From an uncultured Collinsella sp. (lineage in GTDB: Bacteria > Actinomycetota > Coriobacteriia > Coriobacteriales > Coriobacteriaceae), in contig CABSNL010000002.1 in NCBI GenBank assembly GCA_902479095.1, positions 1 through 62,149 on the forward strand: 62,149 nucleotides of DNA, written 5' to 3'. Positions 15,195 to 23,560 of this stretch are shown here, piece after piece; position 1 is the stretch's first letter; each line of letters begins with the position of its first letter. The notes under the pieces are model-generated. The model saw only the letters and a list, made by a program, of their open reading frames with translations. It searched no databases and was not told the DNA's origin. The position numbers and the translations under genes are program-made.

Positions 15195-16237
15195 TGGATC
15201 CGAGCGTCTACATCCCCGCCTATCTGGAGCGCACCTATCTGGCATCGCACCCCGAACTCACCGATGCAGCACGCGAGCTTGTCCATAACGACATCAGCGC
15301 AAACCCTCACAAGTATGCGCAGACCGAGCATGCCCAAGCGCTGCTGTCCTATGCCGGCGTTCATCGTCATTTGCTTGACGAGCTTCGCCGCATCGAGGAC
15401 ATGGGCAGCGACGAGGAGTTTGAGCAGACGCGCAACCGCCTGTTCGACGACATGCGCGATGAGCTGCTCAAGATTGTTCGCGTCGATGCGCATGTCCTCG
15501 ATGCCCAGCTGCTCGCCATCATCCTGGCCGACACGCCCGTCGATGCCTGCCTGGGCGACTTGATGAAGCTCGAGGCGAGCACGGCCGACTACCTGCAACA
15601 GAGCGTGCCCGGGTTTGATATGGAGGCCCCGCACTACTGGGCCAATAATGTTTTGGCCGACGGTGTCACCGCAGCAGACCTTACCGTGAGCGAGCCGGCG
15701 CTTATCGGCTGGCTTCACACGCTCGAGGCCATCTCGCAGCTGTGCATGGCGAGCGCTCGTTACCGCGCCGCCGCCAACTACTCTCGCCGTGTTCTTAAGG
15801 CGGAGGGCTATCCCACCCGGGCCGCCGGCACCGTGTTGCTTGCCCTCGCCCGCTTGGAAGACCAGAACGGTTTTTTTGCCCTGGCACATCAGCTCGAGGA
15901 ACAGATGGGGGCAGACGCACTCGAAAACTCTCCTTGGTACCTACTCGCCCGCACGATTCTGCTGTTCAAAACAAACAAGATGCGCCCGGCGACGCGCGCG
16001 CTGCGTGAGTTCGCCAACCGTTGCGAGGGCGGCGCGTTCTTCTTGCTGAACCCCATGTACCAGACGCCGTATCTTCCCTGCCGACCCGAGCCGCGCGACC
16101 CCTGGGACCTCTCGCACCAGGCGGTTTGGGAAGCCGACGGCATTATCTCGGACACCCCCGACTTTGCCCCCTGGGCCAACGCCTGCGAAGACGTATCGCA
16201 GCTTGCCCAGGAATTTGCGCGCCGCTACGGCTTTTAG
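15194..16237 (+). CDS. TPR-like protein, second of a paralogous pair
   Basis: A 347-residue soluble helical protein. Its ASARYRAAANYSRRVLKAEG and TRAAGTVLLALARLEDQNGF align with the repeat region of the preceding protein, so the pair is probably paralogous. The C-terminus contains ALREFANRCEGGAFFLLNP and ends EFARRYGF. The ATG overlaps the previous stop by one base. The MurT-GatD gene follows 45 nt later in the same direction, so an operon linked to the cell wall is possible, but the role of the two proteins is unknown. Confidence 0.8.
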   Translation: MDPSVYIPAYLERTYLASHPELTDAARELVHNDISANPHKYAQTEHAQALLSYAGVHRHLLDELRRIEDMGSDEEFEQTRNRLFDDMRDELLKIVRVDAHVLDAQLLAIILADTPVDACLGDLMKLEASTADYLQQSVPGFDMEAPHYWANNVLADGVTAADLTVSEPALIGWLHTLEAISQLCMASARYRAAANYSRRVLKAEGYPTRAAGTVLLALARLEDQNGFFALAHQLEEQMGADALENSPWYLLARTILLFKTNKMRPATRALREFANRCEGGAFFLLNPMYQTPYLPCRPEPRDPWDLSHQAVWEADGIISDTPDFAPWANACEDVSQLAQEFARRYGF

Positions 16238-16282
16238 CGACGCGATCGCCCCGACCATGTCATCTATGTTAGGAACGGCTTC

Positions 16283-18460
16283 ATGAACCTCCGCTCATCT
16301 CTCGCCTGCACCTCGAGCGATATCGCCCGCTGGGGACTGCGCTCCATCCTCAAGCGCCAGGGCGGCGTGCTTCCCGGCCGCATCGCCATGAAGATTGACC
16401 CCGAGCTGCTAAGCGACCTCGCAAGCCTGGTCGACCGCAGCGTGGTGATCACCGGCACCAACGGCAAGACAACCACTTCGAACCTGATCGCCGACGCCGT
16501 TGCCGCCAGCGGCGCCACCGTGGTATGCAACCGCGCCGGCAACAATATGGAGCCTGGTGTGGTAGGTGCTCTGCTCGAGGCCCGCGGCGGCCTTAAGCAC
16601 ACCAGCAGCGGCAAGCGCGTGGGCGTTTTTGAGTGCGACGAGCTCTACACCGTACGCGTTCTGCCCAAGCTCAAGCCGACGTACTTTGTGCTGCTCAACC
16701 TGTTCCGCGACCAGCTAGACCGCTACGGCGAGATCGACCATACCCAAGACGTCATCGCCCATGCGTTGGAGCTCTCTCCGGCAACAACGCTCATCTACAA
16801 CGCAGACGACCCGCTGTGTGCCGCGATCGCCGCGCGCGTTCCCAATGTAAGCATCGCCTTTGGCATCGACGGCGCCACCAACACCGAGTCCGACCGCATT
16901 AGCGACTCGCGTTTTTGCTCACAGTGCAACGCACCGTTGGAGTACGACTACGTGCAGTACGGACAGCTTGGCGCATACCATTGCCCTTCGTGCGGCTGGG
17001 CCCGCCCCGGGCTTGTCCGTCGCGTGACGGGCGTGGAGCTCGGCTGCGACGTCTACGGCTTTGACCTGAACTTTGAACCCGATATCGACGCACCCGCAAC
17101 GCACATCGCCACGCGCTACAACGGCCTGTATATGGTCTACAACGTAGCTGCAGCCTTCTTTGCCGCCCACGAGCTGGGCGTGGACGCAGCTCACCTGCAG
17201 CCTACGCTCGATGCCTACGTGCCAGCAGGTGGTCGCATGGGCCGTTGGAATATCGCCGGCCGTACCGTCGAGGCCAATCTGGCCAAAAATCCCGTGGGCT
17301 TCGATCGGCAAATCCAGTCCATCAAGACGGCAGGCGGCAGGCTCTGCGCTTTCTTCCTTAACGACAACGATGCCGACGGCCACGATGTATCGTGGATCTA
17401 CGACGTCGACTTTGAGCGCATCGCCGACACAACGGGGCTTGTCGCCTTTGCCGGCGGCACGCGCGCGCATGACATGCAGGTGCGCCTCAAGTACGCCGGC
17501 ATCGATGCCACGATTATCTCGAATATCGAGCAGGCGATCGATGCCGTTGCGGATGAAGCCGCCGGCGACACTTTCTATGCCGTCGCCAACTACACGGCCT
17601 TTCCGCCGCTGGTCAAGGAGCTCGATGGGCTCAAAGACACCGATGCGGCTACGGTTGCCGCCCACGCTGCAACGTGCGCCGATGGCAGCGCCGTCCTCGT
17701 CGGCGTCGCGCCGGTCGAGCTCTCGCGCCCGCTGCGCATCGTCTACCTGTATCCCGATGCCCTCAACCTCTATGGCGACGGCGGCAATGTCATCGCCCTC
17801 GAGCGCCGCTGCGCCTGGCGCGGCATTCCCGTGCGCGTGGACGAGGTCCGCATGGGCGAGGCGCTCGATCTCACCGACGCCGATATCGTCATGATGGGCG
17901 GAGGCTCCGACCGCGACCAGCTGGCCGTGGCGCACGAGCTGCTCGCTCAAAAAGACAAGGTTGCGGCCTATGTTGAGGACGGCGGCTCGCTGCTCGCTAT
18001 CTGCGGCAGCTATCAGCTGCTCGGCCGTTCGTACTATATGGGCGAAAATCGCATTGATGGTCTGGGCGTCATTGCCGCCGAAACTGTACGCGGCTCCGAC
18101 CGCCTGATCGGCAACGTCGCCGTCAAGACCGACCTGGCGCCTGAGCCCTTTGTGGGATTCGAGAACCACGGCGGCCGCACCCTGCTCGATACAGAGGCCA
18201 CGCCGCTCGGAACGTCCGTCGTTGCGGGCACCGGCAACAACGGCGACGATGGCTTTGAGGGCATCATCTACAAGGGCGTCATCGGAACGTACCTGCACGG
18301 ACCAGCGCTACCCAAGAACCCTGAACTCGCCGACTGGCTCATCACCCACGCCCTCGAGCGCCGCGGCGATGCGCAGGCCAAAGCCCTGCTGCCGCTCAAG
18401 CCCCTCGACGACACCTACGAGCACGCCGCCCACGACGCAGCCATGAAGCTCCTCCCCTAG
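16283..18460 (+). CDS. murT-gatD: Fused MurT-GatD lipid II isoglutaminyl synthase
   Basis: MurT and GatD together amidate the D-glutamate of lipid II. Both are on one 725-residue chain here. The Mur ligase part (1-450) has VVITGTNGKTTTSN (ATP site, residues 58-64), the MurT-type zinc ribbon CSQC...CPSC near 212-237, and the DUF1727-type end with NLAKNPVGFDRQI. From about residue 482 follows a CobQ-like class I amidotransferase: LYPDALNLYGDGGN, LLAICGSYQLLGRSYY with the nucleophilic Cys, GFENHGGRT and GTYLHGPALPKNP with the catalytic His. In well-studied Gram-positives these are two genes. AGGA precedes the ATG at 16283. Confidence 0.9.
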   Translation: MNLRSSLACTSSDIARWGLRSILKRQGGVLPGRIAMKIDPELLSDLASLVDRSVVITGTNGKTTTSNLIADAVAASGATVVCNRAGNNMEPGVVGALLEARGGLKHTSSGKRVGVFECDELYTVRVLPKLKPTYFVLLNLFRDQLDRYGEIDHTQDVIAHALELSPATTLIYNADDPLCAAIAARVPNVSIAFGIDGATNTESDRISDSRFCSQCNAPLEYDYVQYGQLGAYHCPSCGWARPGLVRRVTGVELGCDVYGFDLNFEPDIDAPATHIATRYNGLYMVYNVAAAFFAAHELGVDAAHLQPTLDAYVPAGGRMGRWNIAGRTVEANLAKNPVGFDRQIQSIKTAGGRLCAFFLNDNDADGHDVSWIYDVDFERIADTTGLVAFAGGTRAHDMQVRLKYAGIDATIISNIEQAIDAVADEAAGDTFYAVANYTAFPPLVKELDGLKDTDAATVAAHAATCADGSAVLVGVAPVELSRPLRIVYLYPDALNLYGDGGNVIALERRCAWRGIPVRVDEVRMGEALDLTDADIVMMGGGSDRDQLAVAHELLAQKDKVAAYVEDGGSLLAICGSYQLLGRSYYMGENRIDGLGVIAAETVRGSDRLIGNVAVKTDLAPEPFVGFENHGGRTLLDTEATPLGTSVVAGTGNNGDDGFEGIIYKGVIGTYLHGPALPKNPELADWLITHALERRGDAQAKALLPLKPLDDTYEHAAHDAAMKLLP

Positions 18461-18465
18461 CACCC

Positions 18466-18506
18466 CACCACCACAAAGGGGACAGTGAACCTTTGTGGTG
18501 GTTTTC
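18466..18506 (+). terminator. Terminator after murT-gatD
   Basis: CCACCACAAAGG (18468-18479) pairs exactly with CCTTTGTGGTGG (18490-18501), 10-nt loop, followed by TTTT. Confidence 0.85.
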
Positions 18507-18561
18507 CAGTTTGCCAACGATATACGCGCCGACAAAAAAGTCTGCTATACTCTTTCCCGCT

Positions 18562-18638
18562 GTCCCCATCGTCTAGCGGCCAAGGACGCCACCCTTTCAA
18601 GGTGGATATCGCGGGTTCGAATCCCGCTGGGGGCACCA
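18562..18638 (+). tRNA. tRNA-Glu (anticodon TTC)
   Basis: A complete cloverleaf. The acceptor arm is GTCCCCA/TGGGGGC, the anticodon stem-loop CCACC-CTTTCAA-GGTGG carries TTC, and the T-arm is GCGGGTTCGAATCCCGC. The discriminator A and CCA are encoded (to 18638). A terminator follows 13 nt later. Confidence 0.96.
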
Positions 18639-18650
18639 TTTGAGATGTGA

Positions 18651-18682
18651 AGCCCGTTACCAATTCGGTAGCGGGCTTTTTG
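18651..18682 (+). terminator. Terminator of tRNA-Glu
   Basis: AGCCCGTTACC (18651-18661) pairs with GGTAGCGGGCT (18667-18677) with one G-T position, followed by TTTTT. The same hairpin recurs at 18840-18871. Confidence 0.88.
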
Positions 18683-18839
18683 CTACCGAAATGCCGGGAT
18701 TCGAACCCGACAGGGTGCGGAGCTGAGGAAACGCGTGAGCGTTTTCCAGCGCAGCACGCAAGGAGCGGAGCGACGCAGCGGAAGCGGGCGGCGGAAGCCG
18801 CACGCGGACATCCCGCTGGGGGCACCATTTGAATTGAAG

Positions 18840-18871
18840 AGCCCGTTACCCTCGCGGTAGCGGGCTTTTTG
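18840..18871 (+). terminator. Second copy of the tRNA-Glu terminator hairpin
   Basis: AGCCCGTTACC (18840-18850) and GGTAGCGGGCT (18856-18866) followed by TTTTT, duplicated from the hairpin at 18651-18682. Confidence 0.8.
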
Positions 18872-18931
18872 CTACCCATGCGCCGGGATTCGAACCCCGA
18901 GGGCATTAAATCACACTGTCGTCCAAGGGCC

Positions 18932-19152
18932 TGTGGGCAAAAAATAGCAAATATGAGTACTGTTACCAATTTAGTAACAGCGATTTCATGCCATCAGAAG
19001 GCGATTTAGACGCCAGGGGTCCTACGGCGGAAGAATTGCAGACGTTTATCGGCTAAGTACTTGGACATGTGTTGCGTAACACTTCATATTTTGCAAATAA
19101 ATAATGCTACAGGACTTGTGACAGTACTCATATTTGACGTTTTTTGCCCACA
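18932..19152. repeat. MITE-like palindromic element with 32-bp inverted ends
   Basis: The left end (18932-18963), starting TGTGGGCAAAAAA and ending ATATGAGTACTGT, is the inverse complement of the right end (19121-19152) at 29 of 32 positions. The 221-bp unit has no credible gene. A CTGTTAC/GTAACAG hairpin (18959-18981) lies just inside the left end. It is AT-rich compared with its surroundings. Small size, long inverted ends and lack of coding capacity fit a non-autonomous mobile element, but no target duplication was recognised. Confidence 0.7.
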
Positions 19153-19207
19153 ACCCTTTATACCTAGGCACATCGGCGGCAAAACGGGCTTCAAAGCGTC
19201 CTTCGCA

Positions 19208-19244
19208 AACAAAAACCGGGGCCCGCATGATGCGGACCCCGGCT
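19208..19244 (-). terminator. Terminator after glnN
   Basis: CCGGGGCCCGCA (19216-19227) pairs with TGCGGACCCCGG (19231-19242) around a 3-nt loop; on the minus strand the stem is followed by TTTTTG. Confidence 0.9.
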
Positions 19245-19273
19245 CAATACCGTGACGATATGTCAGTTACGCT

Positions 19274-21361
19274 CTACACGTAGAACAGGATGTCGTCGTA
19301 GGTCGGAACCGGCCAGTAGTCGGCGGCCACGATCTCCTCCATAGCGTCCACGGCGGCACGCAGCGCATCCATAGCGGGAACGACCTCGTGCGCGTACACG
19401 TTGGCCTGCTCCTGGCCATCGAGGGCCTCAGCCTTCTGATGCACGGCGTCAAGCGCCTTGATGGAGTCGTTGATGGTGGTGATGCCGTTGCAGAGCTTGT
19501 TGAGCGTGTTCTGCTCGCACTGCATGGCGGCCTCAGCACCGGCGGCACGAATAGTCTCAAGGCCCTTAGCGACCTTGGTGGCATAGGCGGTAATGACCGG
19601 GCGATAGGTACGACGCGCCTCGCGAACCATCGTGGTGGCCTCGATGTTCATGAGCTTGTTGTACTTCTCGAGCTTGCAATCGTAGCGGCACTGGGCCTCG
19701 GCCTTGGTCAGGACACCCGTCTCCTCAAAGAGCGCGATGGCCTTATCGGAAACAAACGCGGGCAGGGCATCGGCCGTGGTCTTGTTGTTGGCGAGGCCGC
19801 GCTTCTCGGCCTCGACGGGCCACTCATCGGAGTAGCCGTCACCGGAGAACAGGATGCGCTGGTGATCGGTCAGCACCTTCTTGCAGTACTCGAGCGCGGC
19901 GTCCTGGAACTTATCCTCGGGCGTACCCTCAAGCGCGTCGGCGAAGGACTTGAGCGACTTGGCCACGGCGGCATCGAGCACCAGGTTGGAGTCGGAGACG
20001 TTCTGCTCGGAGCCGCAGGCACGGAACTCGAACTTGTTGCCGGTGAAGGCAAACGGGGAGGTGCGGTTGCGGTCGGTGTTGTCCTGCATCAGCTTGGGCA
20101 GGGTATCGGCGCCCAGGTCGAGCACGCCGCGCGTGGCATGGACGGAAGCCTTGCCATCGATGATCTTCTCGACGACCTCGGTAAGCTGGTCGCCCAGGAA
20201 GATGGACATAATCGCCGGAGGAGCCTCGTTGGCGCCCAGACGATGGTCGTTGCCGGCCGAGGCAACGGAGGCACGCAGGAGCTCCTGATAGTTATCGACG
20301 GCCTCGATCACCGCGGTGAGGAAGACGATGAACTGCAGGTTGTCGAGCGGGGTGTCGCCCGGATCGAGCAGGTTCTCGGACTCGGTGCCAAGCGACCAGT
20401 TGTTGTGCTTGCCCGAACCGTTGATGCCCTCGAAGGGCTTCTCGTGCAGCAGGCAGACCAAGTCGTGGCGGGAGGCGATGAGCTTCATCTTCTCCATCAT
20501 GACCAGATTCTGGTCGATGGCCTCGTTGACCTCGCCATAGACCGGTGCGAGCTCATGCTGGCAGGGAGCAACCTCGTTGTGCTTGGTCTTGGCGGGAATG
20601 CCGAGCGCCCACAGCTCATCGTCCAGGTCCTTCATGTAGGCCGAGACGGTGGGGCGGATGGCGCCAAAGTAGTGCTCCTCGAGCTCCTGGCCCTTGCAGG
20701 GAGCGGCGCCAAAGAGGGTGCGGCCGGTGATGACCAGGTCCTTGCGCTTGCGGTAAGCGTCCTTCTTGATCAGGAAGTACTCCTGCTCGTCGCCCACGGA
20801 AGGAACGACCTTCTTGGGGGTCTTGCCAAACAGCGCCAAAACACGCTTGGACTCACGCGAGAGCGCGGTCATGGAACGCAGCAGCGGGGTCTTCTTGTCC
20901 AGGGCCTCGCCCGTGTAGGAGCAGAAAGCCGTGGGGATGCACAGGACATCGTCCTTGATAAAGGCGGGGCTGGTGGGGTCCCAAGCGGTGTAGCCACGGG
21001 CCTCGAAGGTGGCGCGCAGGCCGCCGTTGGGGAAGCTCGAGGCATCGGGCTCGCCCTGGATGAGGTTCTTGCCCGTAAACTTGGTAATGGCGGTGCCGTC
21101 GTGGTTGGGCTCCAGGAAGCTGTCGTGCTTCTCGGAAGTAATGCCCGAAAGCGGCTGGAACCAGTGCGCGTAGTGCGTCGCGCCCTTGGAGATGGCCCAG
21201 ACCTTCATGGCATGGGCAACGGCGTTGGCCACATCCAGGTCGAGCGGCTCACCGCCCTCGAGGGTTGCAGCAAGACGCTTCCAAATGTCCTTGGGGAGGT
21301 AGTCCTTCATGACTTCCTCAGAGAACACCATGGTCCCGAAGCGGTCAGTAAGATCGGCCAT
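19274..21361 (-). CDS. glnN: Glutamine synthetase type III
   Basis: A 695-residue GSIII enzyme, near the usual length of about 700 and much longer than GSI. It makes glutamine from glutamate, ammonia and ATP. The N-terminus carries the GSIII-type FGTMVFSEEVMKDYLPK stretch. Catalytic-region motifs are HAVPI-independent: NEVAPCQHELAPVYGEVNEA, EKPFEGINGSGKHNNWSLG (glutamate and ATP site) and RNRTSPFAFTGNKFEFRACG. The ATG at 21361 has AGGGAG upstream; an in-frame extension to 21424 is not conserved. It is a single-gene transcript with its own terminator, and the promoter region carries a dyad at 21441-21479. Confidence 0.95.
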   Translation of the reverse strand: MADLTDRFGTMVFSEEVMKDYLPKDIWKRLAATLEGGEPLDLDVANAVAHAMKVWAISKGATHYAHWFQPLSGITSEKHDSFLEPNHDGTAITKFTGKNLIQGEPDASSFPNGGLRATFEARGYTAWDPTSPAFIKDDVLCIPTAFCSYTGEALDKKTPLLRSMTALSRESKRVLALFGKTPKKVVPSVGDEQEYFLIKKDAYRKRKDLVITGRTLFGAAPCKGQELEEHYFGAIRPTVSAYMKDLDDELWALGIPAKTKHNEVAPCQHELAPVYGEVNEAIDQNLVMMEKMKLIASRHDLVCLLHEKPFEGINGSGKHNNWSLGTESENLLDPGDTPLDNLQFIVFLTAVIEAVDNYQELLRASVASAGNDHRLGANEAPPAIMSIFLGDQLTEVVEKIIDGKASVHATRGVLDLGADTLPKLMQDNTDRNRTSPFAFTGNKFEFRACGSEQNVSDSNLVLDAAVAKSLKSFADALEGTPEDKFQDAALEYCKKVLTDHQRILFSGDGYSDEWPVEAEKRGLANNKTTADALPAFVSDKAIALFEETGVLTKAEAQCRYDCKLEKYNKLMNIEATTMVREARRTYRPVITAYATKVAKGLETIRAAGAEAAMQCEQNTLNKLCNGITTINDSIKALDAVHQKAEALDGQEQANVYAHEVVPAMDALRAAVDAMEEIVAADYWPVPTYDDILFYV

Positions 21362-21440
21362 ACGGAACTCCCTTCGTATCGGCACCGCGTGAGAAGCGGT
21401 GTTGATTACTAACGAACGAGTCATAGCTTAGACTCGCCGT

Positions 21441-21479
21441 GTTTCCGCGACATTACCGTTATGTTGCTGTCGCGAAACC
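21441..21479 (-). promoter_or_regulatory. Dyad upstream of glnN
   Basis: GTTTCCGCGACA (21441-21452) and TGTCGCGAAAC (21469-21479) are inverted repeats with one bulged base, 80-120 nt upstream of the glnN start. It is a candidate nitrogen-regulator operator; no regulator is identified. The rest of the gap up to metF holds a second hairpin at 21598-21623 and no credible gene. Confidence 0.5.
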
Positions 21480-21597
21480 AATCAATGAGGTTACCCTATC
21501 GAGGCGGCGTTGCCACCCTCAACAGCCAATCAACTGTATAAATAGCAGACCTCTCCCCATGGTTTAAGGGTAGTCAATTTGGGATGGAGCTCTATTA

Positions 21598-21623
21598 ACT
21601 GGTATTTTGCATCAGATACCAGT
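21598..21623 (+). promoter_or_regulatory. Perfect 8-bp dyad upstream of metF
   Basis: ACTGGTAT and ATACCAGT are separated by 10 nt, about 165 nt before metF. It could be an operator or a weak terminator (CTTTATA follows). Confidence 0.4.
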
Positions 21624-21787
21624 CTTTATAGTCCGTGCCTAGATTAGCCGCTCTGTTATAGAGAAAGCCGATAGCAAGGCATCTTTGATTGGTATCCTCA
21701 AATAGCGAGTGAAACTCCACCGTGGCACAGTGGTGCTGTAGAATCCTTACAACACATCACACTATTACGTATCTAGAGGAGCACGAT

Positions 21788-22660
21788 ATGCGCGTCGACG
21801 AGGTTTTTAAGCAGGCAGCATCCCAGGGCACCGCGCCCATTTCGTTTGAGATGTTCCCGCCCAAGGGCGAGCTGACCCTCGACACGGCTCGCGAAGTGGC
21901 AGGCAATCTGTGCAAGCTTTCGCCGAGCTTTGTCTCGGTCACCTGCTCGGCCGGCGGCTCGGGCAACGGTGCCGCCACCGCCCCCATCGCGCATATGATT
22001 ACGAGCGAATTCGATACACCCTCGGTGGCACACCTTACCTGCGTGGGCCGCTCGCACGCCGATATCGCCGCCAAGATCGACGAGTATCGCACCGCCGGCG
22101 TGGAAAACATCCTGGCCCTGCGTGGCGATCTCCCTGCCGGCGCAACCGAGGACGACAAGCCCGCCTCCGACTACGCCTACGCCCGCGACCTCATCCCCGA
22201 GCTCGTCGACGCCGGCTTTTGCGTGGGCGCCGCAGCCTACCCCGAGGGCCACATTGCCTGTGAGGATCTCAACCTCTCGGTCGAACACCTCAAGCAAAAA
22301 CAGGACGCTGGCGCGAGCTTCTTTGTGACGCAGCTCTTCTTTGATAACGAGTGCTTCTACCGTTTTCGCGATCTTGCCGACAAGGCCGGCATCACCGTGC
22401 CCATTACCGCGGGCATCATGCCGTTTATGGGCAAGTCGCAGATCAGCCGCATGGTCTTTATGTGCGGCGCGTCGCTGCCCTCCCCCGTCATCAAGATTCT
22501 CGCCAAGTACGAGAATGACCCCGAGAGCCTGCAGGCAGCTGGTGTAGATTATGCAGCCCGCCAGCTTTGCGACCTCAAGGAGCACGGCACCGACGGCCTG
22601 CACCTGTACACTATGAACCGTCCTGCGATCGCCGCGACCATTATGGAGCGCCTGGGGTAA
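21788..22660 (+). CDS. metF: Methylenetetrahydrofolate reductase
   Basis: A 290-residue flavoprotein that reduces 5,10-methylene-THF to 5-methyl-THF, the methyl donor for methionine synthase. ISFEMFPPKGELTLD (near 20-34) is the start of the TIM barrel with its catalytic Glu; FVSVTCSAGGSG, NILALRGDLP, and DAGASFFVTQLFFDNECFYR are further family motifs. GAGGAG precedes the ATG at 21788, so the in-frame start at 21722 is rejected. The stop overlaps the start of the methionine synthase activation gene (TAATG), so the two are coupled. Confidence 0.95.
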   Translation: MRVDEVFKQAASQGTAPISFEMFPPKGELTLDTAREVAGNLCKLSPSFVSVTCSAGGSGNGAATAPIAHMITSEFDTPSVAHLTCVGRSHADIAAKIDEYRTAGVENILALRGDLPAGATEDDKPASDYAYARDLIPELVDAGFCVGAAAYPEGHIACEDLNLSVEHLKQKQDAGASFFVTQLFFDNECFYRFRDLADKAGITVPITAGIMPFMGKSQISRMVFMCGASLPSPVIKILAKYENDPESLQAAGVDYAARQLCDLKEHGTDGLHLYTMNRPAIAATIMERLG

Positions 22661-23451
22661 TGGAAAAACCGCACATCGATACAACCGCTGTCGAAGTGCC
22701 GGCCGACCTTGCGTCGCCGGCGCTTTACCGTGTCGATGCTGCGCACCATCCCCGTGTCGACCGTGCCGAGATGCTGCGGTATCTGGGTTACGGCGGCCAG
22801 CAGATCGAGCCCGAACTGTCACGACGTATTGAGCTTGTCGTTGAACGTCTGGAACTGGAGATTGAGCCCCGCGGCGTGCGACGCGTGTTTGCCGTCGATG
22901 CCACGGGCGTTGACGAGCAGGGCAAGCCCAGCATCCGTCTGGTTGGCACCAACGTTGAGCTGCGAGGTCGCGATATCTATCGACATCTCAAAGATGCCCG
23001 CTTTGCCGCGCTCATGGCATGCACCCTCGGCATGGACGCTGAGCGTCGCCTGCGCACCACGGGAGCCCAACATCCCCTGGAGGGTGCCGTGCTCGACGCC
23101 GCGTGCTCCGCTTACGTGGAAGCCGCCGTTGAGCAAATGGACCAGCAGGTCAAGACGGACGCCGCCGTTCATGGGCTCGCCGGCAACTGGCGCTTTAGTC
23201 CCGGCTATGGCGACTGCCCGCTCTCGGCCCAGCGCTCGATCGTCAATGCGCTCAACGCCACGCGGCTCATCGGGCTGACCGTCACGCCCACCAGCCTGCT
23301 CATGCCCACCAAAAGCGTGACCGCGGTGATCGGCCTGTTTGACGGCGAGGTCCACGACGCCCAGAGCCGCCCCACCTGCAATATCTGCCGCATGCGCGAG
23401 CACTGCCGCTTCCGCGCCGCCCACACCACCTGCTATTCGCATTCTGAATAA
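22660..23451 (+). CDS. Methionine synthase activation (AdoMet-binding) domain protein
   Basis: A 263-residue stand-alone version of the C-terminal reactivation domain of cobalamin-dependent MetH, which re-methylates oxidised cobalamin using AdoMet. WRFSPGYGDCPLSAQRSIVN matches the conserved RxSPGYxxxP AdoMet-binding motif, and TPTSLLMPTKSVTAVIGLF follows as in MetH. The C-terminus has a Cys-rich CNICRMREHCRFR stretch, seen in many stand-alone forms. The MetH at 25681 lacks this domain, so the two proteins together make up a full methionine synthase. The ATG overlaps the metF stop by one base. Confidence 0.9.
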   Translation: MEKPHIDTTAVEVPADLASPALYRVDAAHHPRVDRAEMLRYLGYGGQQIEPELSRRIELVVERLELEIEPRGVRRVFAVDATGVDEQGKPSIRLVGTNVELRGRDIYRHLKDARFAALMACTLGMDAERRLRTTGAQHPLEGAVLDAACSAYVEAAVEQMDQQVKTDAAVHGLAGNWRFSPGYGDCPLSAQRSIVNALNATRLIGLTVTPTSLLMPTKSVTAVIGLFDGEVHDAQSRPTCNICRMREHCRFRAAHTTCYSHSE

Positions 23452-23560
23452 AATGTCAATTGATGGCACGGTATCGAGGGAATCTCATCCGTATGTAAGC
23501 GGATGTCCTCACAAACAAGTACCATTAGATGCCAAATAACAACTATCTGAAAGCCAATAC

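Larger units (their letters stand above)
18621..18900 (+). repeat. Duplicated tRNA-Glu 3' end and terminator with T-arm fragments
   Basis: The block made of the tRNA 3' end (ATCCCGCTGGGGGCACCATT, 18621-18640) and its terminator is repeated from 18810: same tRNA end, near-identical hairpin at 18840-18866. Each copy is followed by GCCGGGATTCGAACCC, an inverted T-arm-like sequence. The copies are about 189 bp apart, with GC-rich sequence between. No full tRNA is regenerated. Duplicated tRNA 3' ends often mark integrase attachment sites, but no integrase gene lies nearby. Apparent reading frames across this block are tRNA artefacts. Confidence 0.75.

Noticed and set aside
18457..18969. 170-residue frame on the minus strand across tRNA-Glu and its repeats
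   Set aside because: Its text (PPAGFEPAISTLKG and similar) is the well-known false translation of tRNA sequence, and it covers the tRNA and two terminators.
19388..21412. 674-residue plus-strand frame
   Set aside because: Antisense shadow of glnN; the minus-strand protein has all GSIII motifs.
21362..21787. Riboswitch upstream of metF
   Set aside because: I looked for SAM- and cobalamin-type conserved boxes and saw none; only two simple dyads are present.
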